A stretch of DNA of 64,000 bases, taken from the NCBI RefSeq assembly GCF_030413175.1, contig NZ_CP129212.1:4588001-4652000 (forward strand). The letters are read 5' to 3'. The position numbers were made by a program, and so were the translations under genes. The stretch's first letter is position 1. Each line of letters begins with the position of its first letter. Shown piece by piece: positions 28,542 to 38,901 of this stretch. A model generated the notes under the pieces. The model saw nothing but the letters and a program-made list of their open reading frames with translations, did not search any database and was not told the origin of the DNA. This DNA is from Bradyrhizobium roseum (GTDB lineage: Bacteria > Pseudomonadota > Alphaproteobacteria > Rhizobiales > Xanthobacteraceae).

Positions 28542-28831
28542 TTATGGGGGTGAAACCGCGTCCATCGCGGCCGAAATGGCGGCGAAACGCCCCTCAACCT
28601 CGGCCCGCATGCCGGGATGTGTGAAATAAAGTGCACATCATTCCGGATCGCCGCGAGCAAACGCACGGCGACCGCGTCAGGATCGAGCCCGGCGGCGATC
28701 TGTCTGGCGATCGACCACGACGGCCACCGCCGGACTGGCGGGATCGAGCGGCTGTGACGGGCCATAGCGCACCGGTTGCGCCCGCTTTCGCCGACGCCAG
28801 TGAAGGCGGTCTTGCCGGCCAACTCCCGCAT
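28542..28831 (-). pseudogene. Short-chain dehydrogenase remnant
   Basis: Three pieces in different frames recall one SDR: an N-terminal MRELAGKTAF, a middle RYGPSQPLDPASPAV and GLDPDAVAVRLLAAIRNDVHF, and after another shift a C-terminus FTHPGMRAEVEGRFAAIS ending at the TAA at 28542-28544. Nearly the entire Rossmann core and the active-site Tyr are deleted. It sits between rpiA and gph and has no remaining function as an enzyme. Confidence 0.7.
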
Positions 28832-28897
28832 GGCGGTCCTGGCTGGATTTGAACTTCCCTACTTGCACGATGCCCGGCCTGACGATAGCCAATTCAC

Positions 28898-29572
28898 ATG
28901 CCCCTTCCCCGCACCATCGTCTTCGATCTCGACGGCACTCTCGTCGACACCGCACCCGATCTGATCGCCGCGCTCAATTACGTGCTCGGCCGAGAAGGCA
29001 TGCCGCCGGTGCCGCTGCAATCGGCGCGCAACATGATCGGCGCCGGCGCCCGCAAGCTGATCGAGCGCGGGCTGGAGGTCGAAGGGCGCATGATGAGCGT
29101 TGCGGACGTCGATCGCCTCCTGAAAGATTTCATCGACTTCTATGCCGCCCACATCGCCGACGCCTCGCGGCCGTTCGAGGGCCTGGAAGCCTCGCTCGAT
29201 GATCTTGCGGCACAAGGCTGCCGCTTCGCGGTGTGCACCAACAAGCTGGAATGGCTGTCGAAGCGCCTGCTCGACGAGTTGGGTCTGAGCGGACGGTTTT
29301 CCGCGATCTGCGGCGCCGACACGTTCGGGGTCTCCAAGCCCGACCCGATCATCCTGCAGCAGACGGTGGCGCGCGCGGGCGGCGATATGGCCGCGGTCAT
29401 CATGGTGGGCGACGCCGGCCCCGACGTCGGCGTGGCACGGCGGGCCGGCGTTCCCGTGATCGGCGTCGAATTCGGCTACACCGACGTGCCAATCGCCGAG
29501 CTCAAGCCCGACCGGCTGATCGGCCATATGAAGGACCTGCCGGCGGCAGTGGAAAGCCTCATCAAGGCGTAA
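28898..29572 (+). CDS. gph: HAD hydrolase, phosphoglycolate phosphatase
   Basis: 224 residues. HAD motif I DLDGTLVDTAPDL near residue 10, cap domain, motif II region CTNKLEWLSKRLL, motif III Lys in VSKPDP, motif IV MVGDAGPDVGVARRAG. It matches Gph-type enzymes, which dephosphorylate 2-phosphoglycolate; other small phosphates are possible. A probable lipoprotein and moaA follow on the same strand. Confidence 0.9.
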   Translation: MPLPRTIVFDLDGTLVDTAPDLIAALNYVLGREGMPPVPLQSARNMIGAGARKLIERGLEVEGRMMSVADVDRLLKDFIDFYAAHIADASRPFEGLEASLDDLAAQGCRFAVCTNKLEWLSKRLLDELGLSGRFSAICGADTFGVSKPDPIILQQTVARAGGDMAAVIMVGDAGPDVGVARRAGVPVIGVEFGYTDVPIAELKPDRLIGHMKDLPAAVESLIKA

Positions 29573-29663
29573 CAATTTCGCCCAACTCTGTTGCAGCTCT
29601 GTTCTGGGCAACCTATGGTTCGCCTTGTGGCGGATTGCCGCATGCAATTCAGAGTGGTGGGTC

Positions 29664-30113
29664 ATGCGACGTGTCATCGCGATTGCCGTCGTCGGAGCGG
29701 GCCTCGCCGGCTGCTCATCCTTTTCGTTCGATTCCTTCAAGTCGGCGCCGCCGCTGGTGAAGGTCGCCCTGGAATCGGCGCCACCGGGTGCGGAAGCGAC
29801 CACCTCGCTCGGACCGGGCTGCAAGACCCCCTGCGCGATCGACCTGCCCGCACCCGACGCCGGCTTCTCCGTAACCTTCGCGATGGCGCGGTTCCAGACG
29901 GTAACCGTTCCGGTCCAGGTGATCCGCAATCCCGGCGATTTTGCCTCGCCGCCGACCACCATCATCGAGCCGAGCCCGGTATTCGCCGAACTTCAGCCGG
30001 CCGCGCCGCCGCCGGGGGCGCGCAAGCCGAAGCGTCCGAAAAAGCCGAAGCCATCCAAGGCGGCGACGGCGCCGGCCCCTGCTGACGCCCCCACGCAGCC
30101 CACCGCACGCTGA
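29664..30113 (+). CDS. Putative lipoprotein with PEGA-like segment
   Basis: 149 residues starting [19 protein letters not shown], which contains the lipobox LAGC. The middle resembles a PEGA-type surface module ([20 protein letters not shown] followed by a beta-rich segment). The tail is rich in Pro, Lys and Ala. It is likely anchored to the envelope with unknown role. Confidence 0.75.
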   Translation: MRRVIAIAVVGAGLAGCSSFSFDSFKSAPPLVKVALESAPPGAEATTSLGPGCKTPCAIDLPAPDAGFSVTFAMARFQTVTVPVQVIRNPGDFASPPTTIIEPSPVFAELQPAAPPPGARKPKRPKKPKPSKAATAPAPADAPTQPTAR

Positions 30114-30213
30114 ACCGCTCCGGCGGCTTGCGGATTGTAGCCGGCCCGGAAGGTGCCTAGATTATACCAGCGGCGTCGCGGGGCCCCTCGCGCCGAAACC
30201 AGCAAGGCAGGTT

Positions 30214-31248
30214 ATGACCGGTTCCTCGTTGACTTCATCCGACCAACGGTTCCAGCCGATGGTCGATCCGTTCGGGCGGACCATCCGATACCTGCGCGTG
30301 TCGGTGACCGATCGCTGCGACCTGCGCTGCTTCTACTGCATGTCCGAGGACATGACCTTCCTGCCGAAAAAGGACCTGCTGACGCTGGAAGAACTCGACC
30401 GGCTGTGCTCGGCCTTCGTCGCCAAGGGCGTACGAAAGATTCGGCTCACCGGCGGCGAGCCGCTGGTCCGGCGTAACGTGATGACGCTGGTGCGTTCGCT
30501 GTCACGGCACCTTTCCAGCGGTGCGCTGGACGAACTGACGCTGACCACCAACGCGTCGCAACTGGCGCGCTTCGCGACAGAGCTCGCCGACTGCGGCGTC
30601 CGCCGCGTCAACGTCTCGCTCGACACGCTCGATGCGGCAAAATTCCGCGCCATCACCCGCTGGGGCGATCTCGACAAGGTGCTGGCCGGCATCGAGGCCG
30701 CGCGCGACGCCGGCCTCGCCGTCAAGATCAATGCGGTCGCGCTGAAGAACATGAACGAGGAAGAAATCCCCGCGCTGATGGAATGGGCGCACGGCAAGGG
30801 CATGGCGCTGACGCTGATCGAGGTGATGCCGATGGGCGATATCGGCGAAGGCCGCATCGATCAGTACGTACCGCTGTCGCTGCTGCGCGCCCGCCTCGCC
30901 AAGCACTACACGCTGTCCGACCTCGACGACGACTCCGGCGGGCCTGCGCGCTACGTCCGCGTGGCGGAAACCGGCGGCAAGCTCGGCTTCATCACGCCGA
31001 TGACGCATAATTTCTGCGAGTCCTGTAATCGGGTACGGATCACCTGCACCGGAACGCTGCACACCTGCCTCGGTCACGAGGATGCCTCCGATCTGCGCAA
31101 GCCGCTGCGTGCCTCCGCCGACGACGATCTGCTGTCGGCCGCGATCGATCGCGCCATCGGGTTGAAGCCGAAGGGCCACGACTTCATCATCGACCGCCGG
31201 CATGATCGCCCGAGTGTTAGTCGCCACATGAGCGTTACCGGCGGTTGA
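30214..31248 (+). CDS. moaA: GTP 3',8-cyclase MoaA
   Basis: 344 residues from ATG 30214. Radical SAM cluster C35-x3-C39-x2-C42 ([10 protein letters not shown]), SAM-binding [11 protein letters not shown], second [4Fe-4S] cluster in [20 protein letters not shown], and the conserved C-terminal Gly-Gly tail (SVTGG) needed for catalysis. Catalyses the first step of molybdenum cofactor synthesis with MoaC. A longer open frame back to 29941 overlaps the lipoprotein gene and is not the start. Confidence 0.96.
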   Translation: MTGSSLTSSDQRFQPMVDPFGRTIRYLRVSVTDRCDLRCFYCMSEDMTFLPKKDLLTLEELDRLCSAFVAKGVRKIRLTGGEPLVRRNVMTLVRSLSRHLSSGALDELTLTTNASQLARFATELADCGVRRVNVSLDTLDAAKFRAITRWGDLDKVLAGIEAARDAGLAVKINAVALKNMNEEEIPALMEWAHGKGMALTLIEVMPMGDIGEGRIDQYVPLSLLRARLAKHYTLSDLDDDSGGPARYVRVAETGGKLGFITPMTHNFCESCNRVRITCTGTLHTCLGHEDASDLRKPLRASADDDLLSAAIDRAIGLKPKGHDFIIDRRHDRPSVSRHMSVTGG

Positions 31249-31350
31249 AATTTCGGCGCCCGGTCAAGCCTTTCACGCAACCAATTGCCCTGAAATTCAG
31301 CTGAGCCCCAATTTCCATTCCCCAATTGACGCCGCCGCGCCGCGCTGAAA

Positions 31351-31475
31351 TGGTGCGGGTGCTTTCACGCCAGCCCGGCCGGGACAGGCCGCTGCATCTT
31401 CCAGGTGCAGTCAGACGGCGGTAGCACGAGATGGGGGAGGACTATCGTTGCAATCGCTCCAGCGAATGAGCTGTG
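31351..31475 (+). promoter_or_regulatory. Duplicated TRAP leader, copy 1, with conserved hairpin
   Basis: This stretch in the roughly 350-bp gap after moaA matches the leader of the second TRAP pair (33844-33961) over more than 100 bp: TGGTGCGGG, GCTTCA, AGCCCGGCC, ACAGGCCGCTGC, then GGGGGAGG and a TTGCAA start-like site. A hairpin conserved in both copies is AGC-CC(bulge)-GGCC, loop GGGACA, GGCC-GCT at 31372-31393. In copy 1 the start-like TTG (31448) no longer leads into the dctQ gene, which begins at 31599. It may be a promoter/leader duplicated with the transporter or a cis-regulatory RNA. Confidence 0.5.
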
Positions 31476-31598
31476 GTTTCGCGCGTGTGCGGCGCCGGGA
31501 TAAAGCCGCGCTGCGACGGCTCCGTCTGCCTGGCGGGGGAAGCGACGCAATGTCCACGAATAGTCCGGCGCGTCGATGACGCAGCCGAGGAGAGCGTA

Positions 31599-32138
31599 AT
31601 GCGCCCATTGCTGGCACTGAGTAACTCTATCGATTGGCTCAATGAGAAACTAGGCGGCGTCTGCAACTGGCTCGTGCTCGCGGCCTGCATCGTGAGCGCC
31701 GGCAACGCCATGATCCGGTACGCGTTCGGCTACTCTTCCAACGCCTGGCTCGAACTGCAATGGTACATGTTCGCCGTGTTCGTGATGTTCGGCGCCTCCT
31801 ATACGTTCAAAAAGAACGAGCATGTCCGGGTCGAAATCCTGTACCTGATGCTGTCCGAGCGTGGCCAACTCAAGCTCGACCTGATCGGCACGCTGTTTTT
31901 CCTCATCCCGTCCTGCCTGTTGCTCAGCTATCTCTCGTGGCCGTTCTTCGTGCAGTCCTATGTCGTCGGTGAAACGTCGAGCAATGCCGGCGGCCTGCTG
32001 CGCTGGCCGATCAAGCTCGTCGTTCCCGTCGGCTTAGTTCTCCTGGCGCTGCAAGGCGTCTCCGAAGTGATCAAGCGCATCGCTGCACTGAAGGGATATG
32101 TCGTGATCGATGCGAAGTACGAGAGGCCGACCCAATGA
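31599..32138 (+). CDS. dctQ: TRAP transporter small permease (DctQ), first copy
   Basis: 179 residues, four predicted helices. Family signature sequences: AGNAMIRYAFGYSSNAWLEL, WYMFAVFVMFGASYTFKKNE and HVRVEILYLMLSERG. Ribosome site GAGGAGAG lies about 5 bases before the ATG at 31599. The stop overlaps the large permease start by ATGA. The small subunit joins DctM in the membrane complex that uses the Na+ gradient for uptake of organic acids from a periplasmic binding protein. Confidence 0.92.
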   Translation: MRPLLALSNSIDWLNEKLGGVCNWLVLAACIVSAGNAMIRYAFGYSSNAWLELQWYMFAVFVMFGASYTFKKNEHVRVEILYLMLSERGQLKLDLIGTLFFLIPSCLLLSYLSWPFFVQSYVVGETSSNAGGLLRWPIKLVVPVGLVLLALQGVSEVIKRIAALKGYVVIDAKYERPTQ

Positions 32139-33736
32139 TCACGCTGGAGATGATGCCGCCGCTGATGTTCGGCGGCCTGATCCTGGCCATGCTGATCGGC
32201 TTTCCGGTGGCCTTCACGCTGGCCGCGCTCGGGCTGTCGTTCGGGTTCCTGTCGATCCATCTCGGCTTCTTCGACATGAACTTCCTGCAGGCGATCCCGG
32301 GGCGCATCTTCGGCAGCGTGCTTTCAAACGAATTGCTGCTGGCGATCCCGTTCTTCACCTTCATGGGCGCCATTCTCGAGCGCTGCGGCCTCGCCGAGGA
32401 CATGCTTGATTCGATGGGCCAGTTGTTCGGCCCGGTCCGCGGCGGCCTCGGCTATTCCGTCATCATCGTCGGCTTCATCCTTGGCGCGATCACAGGCACC
32501 GTGGCGGCGCAGGTCATCGCGATGGCGCTGATCTCAATGCCGGTGATGCTGCGCTATAACTATAACGTCCGCTACATCACCGGCGTGCTCGCGGCATCCG
32601 GTACCATCACGCAGCTGGTGCCGCCCTCGCTGGTGCTGATCGTGATGGCCGACCAGCTCGGAAAATCGGTCGGCGACATGTATCTCGGCGCCTGGGGCCC
32701 ATCGATCCTGCAGATCGCCCTGTTCGCCGGCTACACGTTCTTTCTCAGTATCTTCCTGCCCCATCACGTCCCGGCCGTGCCGAGGGACGAGCTCACGCTC
32801 CGGGGCTGGCCGCTCTGGCGCAAATGCCTGATGGGCATCATCCCGTCGGCCGTGCTGATTTTCGTCGTGCTCGGCACCATGATGCTCGGCCTGGCGACGC
32901 CGACCGAAGCCGGCGCGATGGGCGCCATCGGCGCCATCGTGCTTGCCGCCATCCATCACAAGGACCTCAGCGACAAGGGGCACAAGATGCTGCTCCTCGG
33001 CATCGCCGCCACCGGCGTCGCCGTGATCATCGGAATGCTGGTCGGCGAAGGCAAGCTGCTGAAGCTGACCTTCGCCGTGCTCTATATCGCCGTGGTCTGG
33101 CTCTGCCTCGAAGCCGTCCGCATTCCGGACCTGCGCGACCTGATCAAGCAGGGCTACGAGTCGACGATGCGGCTCTCCACCATGGTGGTGTTCATCCTGA
33201 TCGGATCAACCTGCTTCTCGGTCGTGTTCCTCGGCGTCTCCGGCGGCGTCTGGCTCGAACACCACCTGACCTCGCTGCCCGGCGGCGTCTGGGGTTTTCT
33301 GATCTTCATCAACCTCTTCATCTTCTTCCTGGCGTTCTTCCTCGACTTCTTCGAGATCGCGTTCATCATCCTGCCGATGGTGGCGCCGATCGCGCAGAAG
33401 GTGCTGGCGCCCGTGGTGGGGGCAGATGCCGCGCTGATCTGGTTCGGCGTCATGCTCTGCGTCAACATGCAGACTTCGTTCCTGCATCCGCCATTCGGTT
33501 TTGCGCTGTTCTATTTACGCGGCGTAGCCCCCAAGGAAGTGAAGAGTTCCGACATCTACTGGGGGGCGCTGCCCTGGATCGGCTTGCAGGCGATCATGGT
33601 GGCGATCGTGATCGCCTTCCCCATCACGGTGACGGCTTTGCTCGACAAGCCGGTCGACGTCGATCTCAGCAAGGTCAAGATCGTGGTACCGGAGATCGAA
33701 CTCCCATCGCTGGATTTCGGCCCTCCGAAGCAGTAA
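32135..33736 (+). CDS. dctM: TRAP transporter large permease (DctM), first copy
   Basis: 533 residues, longer than the usual ~425 because of extra hydrophobic segments in the middle (about 230-330). DctM features: IPFFTFMGAILERCGLAEDML, GAITGTVAAQVIAMALISMP, ASGTITQLVPPSLVLIVMAD, GLATPTEAGAMGA and a C-terminal MQTSFLHPPFGFALFYLRG. The long form is typical of the mannitol/chloroaromatic/2-oxo-acid TRAP group, matching the TakP-like binding protein at 36309. Confidence 0.93.
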   Translation: MITLEMMPPLMFGGLILAMLIGFPVAFTLAALGLSFGFLSIHLGFFDMNFLQAIPGRIFGSVLSNELLLAIPFFTFMGAILERCGLAEDMLDSMGQLFGPVRGGLGYSVIIVGFILGAITGTVAAQVIAMALISMPVMLRYNYNVRYITGVLAASGTITQLVPPSLVLIVMADQLGKSVGDMYLGAWGPSILQIALFAGYTFFLSIFLPHHVPAVPRDELTLRGWPLWRKCLMGIIPSAVLIFVVLGTMMLGLATPTEAGAMGAIGAIVLAAIHHKDLSDKGHKMLLLGIAATGVAVIIGMLVGEGKLLKLTFAVLYIAVVWLCLEAVRIPDLRDLIKQGYESTMRLSTMVVFILIGSTCFSVVFLGVSGGVWLEHHLTSLPGGVWGFLIFINLFIFFLAFFLDFFEIAFIILPMVAPIAQKVLAPVVGADAALIWFGVMLCVNMQTSFLHPPFGFALFYLRGVAPKEVKSSDIYWGALPWIGLQAIMVAIVIAFPITVTALLDKPVDVDLSKVKIVVPEIELPSLDFGPPKQ

Positions 33737-33843
33737 CGAACGCCGACCGCGACTGGACGGCAGACGCGGACCGCCGATCCAAAGGGCTAATTCCCTTTCA
33801 ATATCAACAAACTTCCAATTGACGAGACCCGCGCCCACTGGTT

Positions 33844-33936
33844 TGGTGCGGGGGCTTCATGCTAGCCCGGCCGGACAGGCCGCTGCGCCTTTTGGGTGCC
33901 GCCAAGACTGCAGATGCGAATTGGGGAGGGTTACCG
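33844..33936 (+). promoter_or_regulatory. Duplicated TRAP leader, copy 2, with conserved hairpin
   Basis: Second copy of the leader described at 31351. Hairpin AGC-CC-GGCC, loop GGACA, GGCC-GCT at 33864-33884. A strong ribosome site GGGGAGGG (33923-33930) precedes the TTG at 33937. In this copy the leader runs straight into the gene. Confidence 0.5.
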
Positions 33937-34518
33937 TTGCAAGCGCTCTTGAAACTGAGCCGTGGAATCGACGCGTTCACAAGATGGACGGGCAAGCGTC
34001 TGGCGTGGCTGATTGTTCTGGCCGTCGTGATCTCGGCGGCAAACGCCATCATGCGTAAGACGTTCGACATTTCATCCAATTCATGGCTGGAGCTGCAATG
34101 GGTGCTGTTCAGCATCGTCTTCTTGATGTGCTCGCCATGGACATTGCTGGACAACGAACACATCCGAATCGATATCGTCAGCAACGCACTGCCAAAAACC
34201 GCGCGTGACATTATCGACGTCGTTGGACACGCGTTCTTTTTGATGCCGCTGTGTATCGTCATGATTGTCACCGGCGGCCCGTTCTTCATGCGCTCGTACG
34301 AGGTCAACGAGCAATCGGGCAACGCGGGCGGGCTTCCGCAATGGCCGGCCAAGTCGCTGGTCATCATCGGGTTCGCGTTCTTGCTGGTTCAGGGTTTTTC
34401 CGAGCTGATCAAGCGCATCGCCGTGATGCGCGGCCTTATTCCGGATCCGCACGCATCACAGGTGCACGCGCTCGAAGCCGAGGTCGAACACCTCGTCGAG
34501 GCGATCGAAAAACGCTGA
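33937..34518 (+). CDS. dctQ: TRAP transporter small permease (DctQ), second copy
   Basis: 193 residues from TTG 33937, chosen because GGGGAGGG precedes it by about 6 bases and because the upstream sequence is the duplicated leader; an in-frame ATG exists at 33859. Four helices with AANAIMRKTFDISSNSWLEL and HIRIDIVSNALPKTARD, clearly paralogous to the first DctQ but diverged. A C-terminal extension (EAEVEHLVEAIEKR) forms a short coiled-coil-like helix. It is 25 bp upstream of the second DctM. Confidence 0.9.
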   Translation: MQALLKLSRGIDAFTRWTGKRLAWLIVLAVVISAANAIMRKTFDISSNSWLELQWVLFSIVFLMCSPWTLLDNEHIRIDIVSNALPKTARDIIDVVGHAFFLMPLCIVMIVTGGPFFMRSYEVNEQSGNAGGLPQWPAKSLVIIGFAFLLVQGFSELIKRIAVMRGLIPDPHASQVHALEAEVEHLVEAIEKR

Positions 34519-34543
34519 TCGCGTACGCGTCGGGGGACAAGAG

Positions 34544-36199
34544 ATGACAGCCTTTCTTATCGCCAACATGGCGCCAATCATGTTCGCGTCACTGGTGATC
34601 ATGCTGCTGCTCGGCTATCCGGCGGCATTTTCGCTCGGTGCGGTCGGCCTGCTTTACGCCATCGTGGGCATCCAGCTTGGGGAGTTCCGCCCGGACTTTC
34701 TGCAAGCGCTTCCCGAGCGCGTTTACGGCGTGATGAACAACGACACGCTGCTCGCGATCCCGTTCTTTACGTTCATGGGATTGATTCTGGAGCGATCCGG
34801 CATGGCCGAGGACTTGCTCGACACCATCGGGCAGTTGTTCGGCACCATCCGCGGTGGCCTCGCCTATGCCGTCGTTTTCGTCGGCGCCCTGCTCGCGGCA
34901 ACGACCGGCGTCGTTGCCGCTTCCGTGATCTCCATGGGCCTGATCTCGCTGCCGATCATGTTGCGCTATGGCTACGACCGCCGGATGGCGACCGGCATCA
35001 TCGCGGCCTCGGGCACGCTGGCGCAAATCATTCCGCCCTCGCTGGTCCTGATCGTGATGGCCGACCAGCTCGGCAAGTCCGTCGGCGACATGTACGAAGG
35101 CGCCTTCATCCCAGGCATGGTGCTTGCGGGCCTTTACGCCGGATACGCCTTTCTCGTGACGATGATCTTCCCGAAGGCGGCGCCGGGACTGCCGCCGGAG
35201 GCGATCGGGTTCCGCGAGCAGGACGGCAGCCGCGGCCTGCTTTCGCTCGGCGTGCTCACGCTGGCCAGCGTGGGTTTCGGCTGGTTCATGATGCGCGGCT
35301 CATCAACCCACGGCGCCGACTACGTCGTGCTCAGTATGTTCTACGGGATCCTGTTCGCATTCTTCGTGGCTGTACTGAACTGGGTCATCGACAAGCTTAC
35401 GGGATTCCGCTTCCTGTCGGCGATGGCGCAGCAAACCACGTTTGTCATGGTGCCGCCGCTGTTCCTGATCTTCCTCGTGCTCGGTACGATCTTCATCGGT
35501 ATCGCGACCCCCACCGAGGGCGGCGCGATGGGCGCGGCCGGCGCGGTCATTCTCGGCGCCGCCAAGCGGCGGCTGAGCTGGGACCTGATCCGGCAGGCCA
35601 CGGAGTCGACCGCGAAGCTTTCCGCCTTCGTCATCTTCATCCTGATCGGTGCGCGGGTGTTCTCGCTGACCTTCTACGGCGTGAACGGTCACGTATGGGT
35701 CGAGCATCTGCTGACATCCCTGCCCGGCGGCCAGGTCGGCTTTCTCATTTTCGTCAACGCGCTCGTGTTCATTCTCGCCTTCTTCCTCGACTTCTTCGAA
35801 CTCGCCTTCATCATCATTCCGCTGCTCGGACCGGTGGCGGAAAAGCTCGGCATCGACCTGATCTGGTTTGGTGTGATCCTCGGCGTCAACATGCAGACGT
35901 CGTTCATGCATCCGCCGTTCGGGTTCGCGCTGTTCTACCTGCGCTCGGTGGCGCCAAAGGAATCCTATATCGATCGCATTACCGGAAAGCGCATGGACCC
36001 GGTGACGACCGGCCAGATCTACTGGGGAGCCGTGCCGTTCGTCATCATCCAGGTCATCATGGTCGGACTAGTCATCCTGTTCCCCTCGATGGTGATGCAC
36101 TACAAGGGTGTGGCGTCCAACATCGATCCAAACACGATCAAGATCGAGGTGCCGCAGATCGAGCTGCCGCCGATCGATTTCGGATCTCCCAAACAATAG
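34544..36199 (+). CDS. dctM: TRAP transporter large permease (DctM), second copy
   Basis: 551 residues, paralogous to the first copy over its whole length (IPFFTFMGLILERSGMAEDLL, ASGTLAQIIPPSLVLIVMAD, GIATPTEGGAMGAAGA, MQTSFMHPPFGFALFYLRSV). Like copy 1 it has the long insert, and it carries an extra segment near ESYIDRITGKRMDPVTTGQ. The end VEVPQIELPPIDFGSPKQ-like tail resembles the tail of copy 1, supporting tandem duplication of the QM pair. Confidence 0.93.
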   Translation: MTAFLIANMAPIMFASLVIMLLLGYPAAFSLGAVGLLYAIVGIQLGEFRPDFLQALPERVYGVMNNDTLLAIPFFTFMGLILERSGMAEDLLDTIGQLFGTIRGGLAYAVVFVGALLAATTGVVAASVISMGLISLPIMLRYGYDRRMATGIIAASGTLAQIIPPSLVLIVMADQLGKSVGDMYEGAFIPGMVLAGLYAGYAFLVTMIFPKAAPGLPPEAIGFREQDGSRGLLSLGVLTLASVGFGWFMMRGSSTHGADYVVLSMFYGILFAFFVAVLNWVIDKLTGFRFLSAMAQQTTFVMVPPLFLIFLVLGTIFIGIATPTEGGAMGAAGAVILGAAKRRLSWDLIRQATESTAKLSAFVIFILIGARVFSLTFYGVNGHVWVEHLLTSLPGGQVGFLIFVNALVFILAFFLDFFELAFIIIPLLGPVAEKLGIDLIWFGVILGVNMQTSFMHPPFGFALFYLRSVAPKESYIDRITGKRMDPVTTGQIYWGAVPFVIIQVIMVGLVILFPSMVMHYKGVASNIDPNTIKIEVPQIELPPIDFGSPKQ

Positions 36200-36253
36200 C
36201 GTCTCTTGCCACGCGACTCCCTCCCGCAACTTCGCTGCGGGGGGGGTGCCGTC

Positions 36254-36289
36254 AAAAAAGCCCGGTCTCGCAACGAGACCGGGCTTTTG
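36254..36289. terminator. Bidirectional rho-independent terminator
   Basis: AAAAAA (36254-36259), stem GCCCGGTCTCG (36260-36270), loop CAA, stem CGAGACCGGGC (36274-36284), then TTTT. Eleven perfect GC-rich pairs flanked by A- and T-tracts. It separates the rightward dctM copy 2 from the leftward dctP and should stop both transcripts. Confidence 0.93.
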
Positions 36290-36308
36290 CCGCTCTTCGA
36301 GCTCTGTA

Positions 36309-37397
<1,089 letters not shown>

Positions 37398-37580
37398 TCA
37401 AGTCTCTCCTTCAGACGGGCGTTTCCCAATTCCTCGAGCACGTCCTCCGGCGGGCGAATCCATGTCATCCGGGGGGCTCTGGCGGGGCGGCTTTAACACG
37501 GAAGTCGGCTATCGAAAACGCGACAAAGGCATGACTGCGCTGATTAAACCAAAGTCTTAGAGAGCCAGGATAAAGGCCTG

Positions 37581-38726
37581 TCAGGCTGCGGCGATGGCAA
37601 CTTGAAGCTGGTCGCGGACCTTGCTCCCGATAGCCCGGTAGATCGCGGCATGTGGTCCATCCGGGTCGCTCGCCACCACCGGGTTACCGTCGTCGGACGT
37701 GGTCCGGATCGACATATGCAACGGGATCTCGCCCAGGAACGGCACACCCAGCCGCTCCGCCTCCTGCCGCGCCCCACCGTGGCCGAAAATGTCCGACCTC
37801 GTGCCGCATTCGGGGCACTGGAAGTAGCTCATGTTCTCGACGATGCCCAGCACCGGCACATTGACCTTCTTGAACATGGCGAGCCCCCGCCGCGCGTCGA
37901 TCAGCGAGAGATCCTGCGGGGTCGAGATGATCACCGCGCCCTTCAGCGGCACGTTCTGCGCCAGCGTCAGTTGCGCATCGCCGGTGCCGGGCGGCATGTC
38001 GACCACCAGGATATCGAGCGTGCCCCACGCCACGTCGCGCAGCATCTGGGTGATCGCCGACATCACCATCGGCCCGCGCCAGATCATCGCGGTGTCTTCC
38101 TCGACCAGAAAACCGATCGACATGATGGCGAGACCGAAACGCTGGATTGGAATCATCTTCCTGTTGCCGTCGAGCTGCGGCTTCTCATTGATGCCGGTCA
38201 GCCGCGGCACCGAGGGGCCGTAAATATCCGCGTCCAACAGGCCGACGCGCAGGCCAAGGTCGCGCAGGCCCAATGCGAGATTGAGCGCGGTGGTGGATTT
38301 GCCGACGCCGCCCTTGCCCGAGGCCACCGCGATGACGGCGGCGACACCGGGAATTTCCGCCTGTTTCGACATCGGCGACGCCCCGCCTTGCGGCGGGCGA
38401 TGCGCGGAAACCGGCTGCACGCCGGGAGATTGCGAATGGGCATGACGATGCGGCGCGGGCGCAGGCGACGGCGATCCGGGCTTGCGCTCGGCGGTCAGCG
38501 CGATCATCGCCGCGGTGACGCCGGGGATGGCGCGCACGGCGGCCTCGGCCTCCGCGCGCACGCTTTCCCAAGCCCGGGCCTCCGCGGCATCGACGTTGAT
38601 GGAGAAGAACACCTTGCCGTCGGTGACCGAGATCGCCGACAGCACGTTGGCGTTGGTCAGGGGCACGCCGCGGGGCGAAGCCACCTGCTTGAGGGAATCC
38701 AGAACCTGCTGCTGCGTCACGCCCAC
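37581..38726 (-). CDS. apbC: Mrp/NBP35 family ATP-binding iron-sulfur carrier
   Basis: 381 residues. N-terminal DUF59-like domain (about 1-85), a Pro/His-rich linker, then the P-loop ATPase with the deviant Walker A SGKGGVGKSTT near residue 135, DADIYGPSVP, DMPPGTGDAQLTL and the Cys pair in YFQCPECGTR that binds a bridging Fe-S cluster. Delivers Fe-S clusters to apoproteins in the cytoplasm. Confidence 0.94.
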   Translation of the reverse strand: MGVTQQQVLDSLKQVASPRGVPLTNANVLSAISVTDGKVFFSINVDAAEARAWESVRAEAEAAVRAIPGVTAAMIALTAERKPGSPSPAPAPHRHAHSQSPGVQPVSAHRPPQGGASPMSKQAEIPGVAAVIAVASGKGGVGKSTTALNLALGLRDLGLRVGLLDADIYGPSVPRLTGINEKPQLDGNRKMIPIQRFGLAIMSIGFLVEEDTAMIWRGPMVMSAITQMLRDVAWGTLDILVVDMPPGTGDAQLTLAQNVPLKGAVIISTPQDLSLIDARRGLAMFKKVNVPVLGIVENMSYFQCPECGTRSDIFGHGGARQEAERLGVPFLGEIPLHMSIRTTSDDGNPVVASDPDGPHAAIYRAIGSKVRDQLQVAIAAA

Positions 38727-38901
38727 TCGCGCATCTCCTGAGGCCTTTTTGGTCCAGAGTGAGAACCGGGCTCTACTCTCTTCTATTGACGCGCTTCTAG
38801 ACGCGCCCCGACTAACCTCCGAGCGATCCGAGGCGTCAGCGATCGTCCCGAAACGACGGCGTCAGTCCGATGCGACCCATAGAGCGGTTCCGCGCAAAAG
38901 G

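Noticed and set aside
28840..28875. tRNA-like T-arm (leftward GTTCAAATCC)
   Set aside because: The stem bases do not pair and no acceptor, D or anticodon arms are found upstream; the region overlaps the SDR remnant and gph start.
32824..33822. 332-codon frame inside the first dctM
   Set aside because: Same strand, other frame; Arg/His-rich shadow without any conserved motif.
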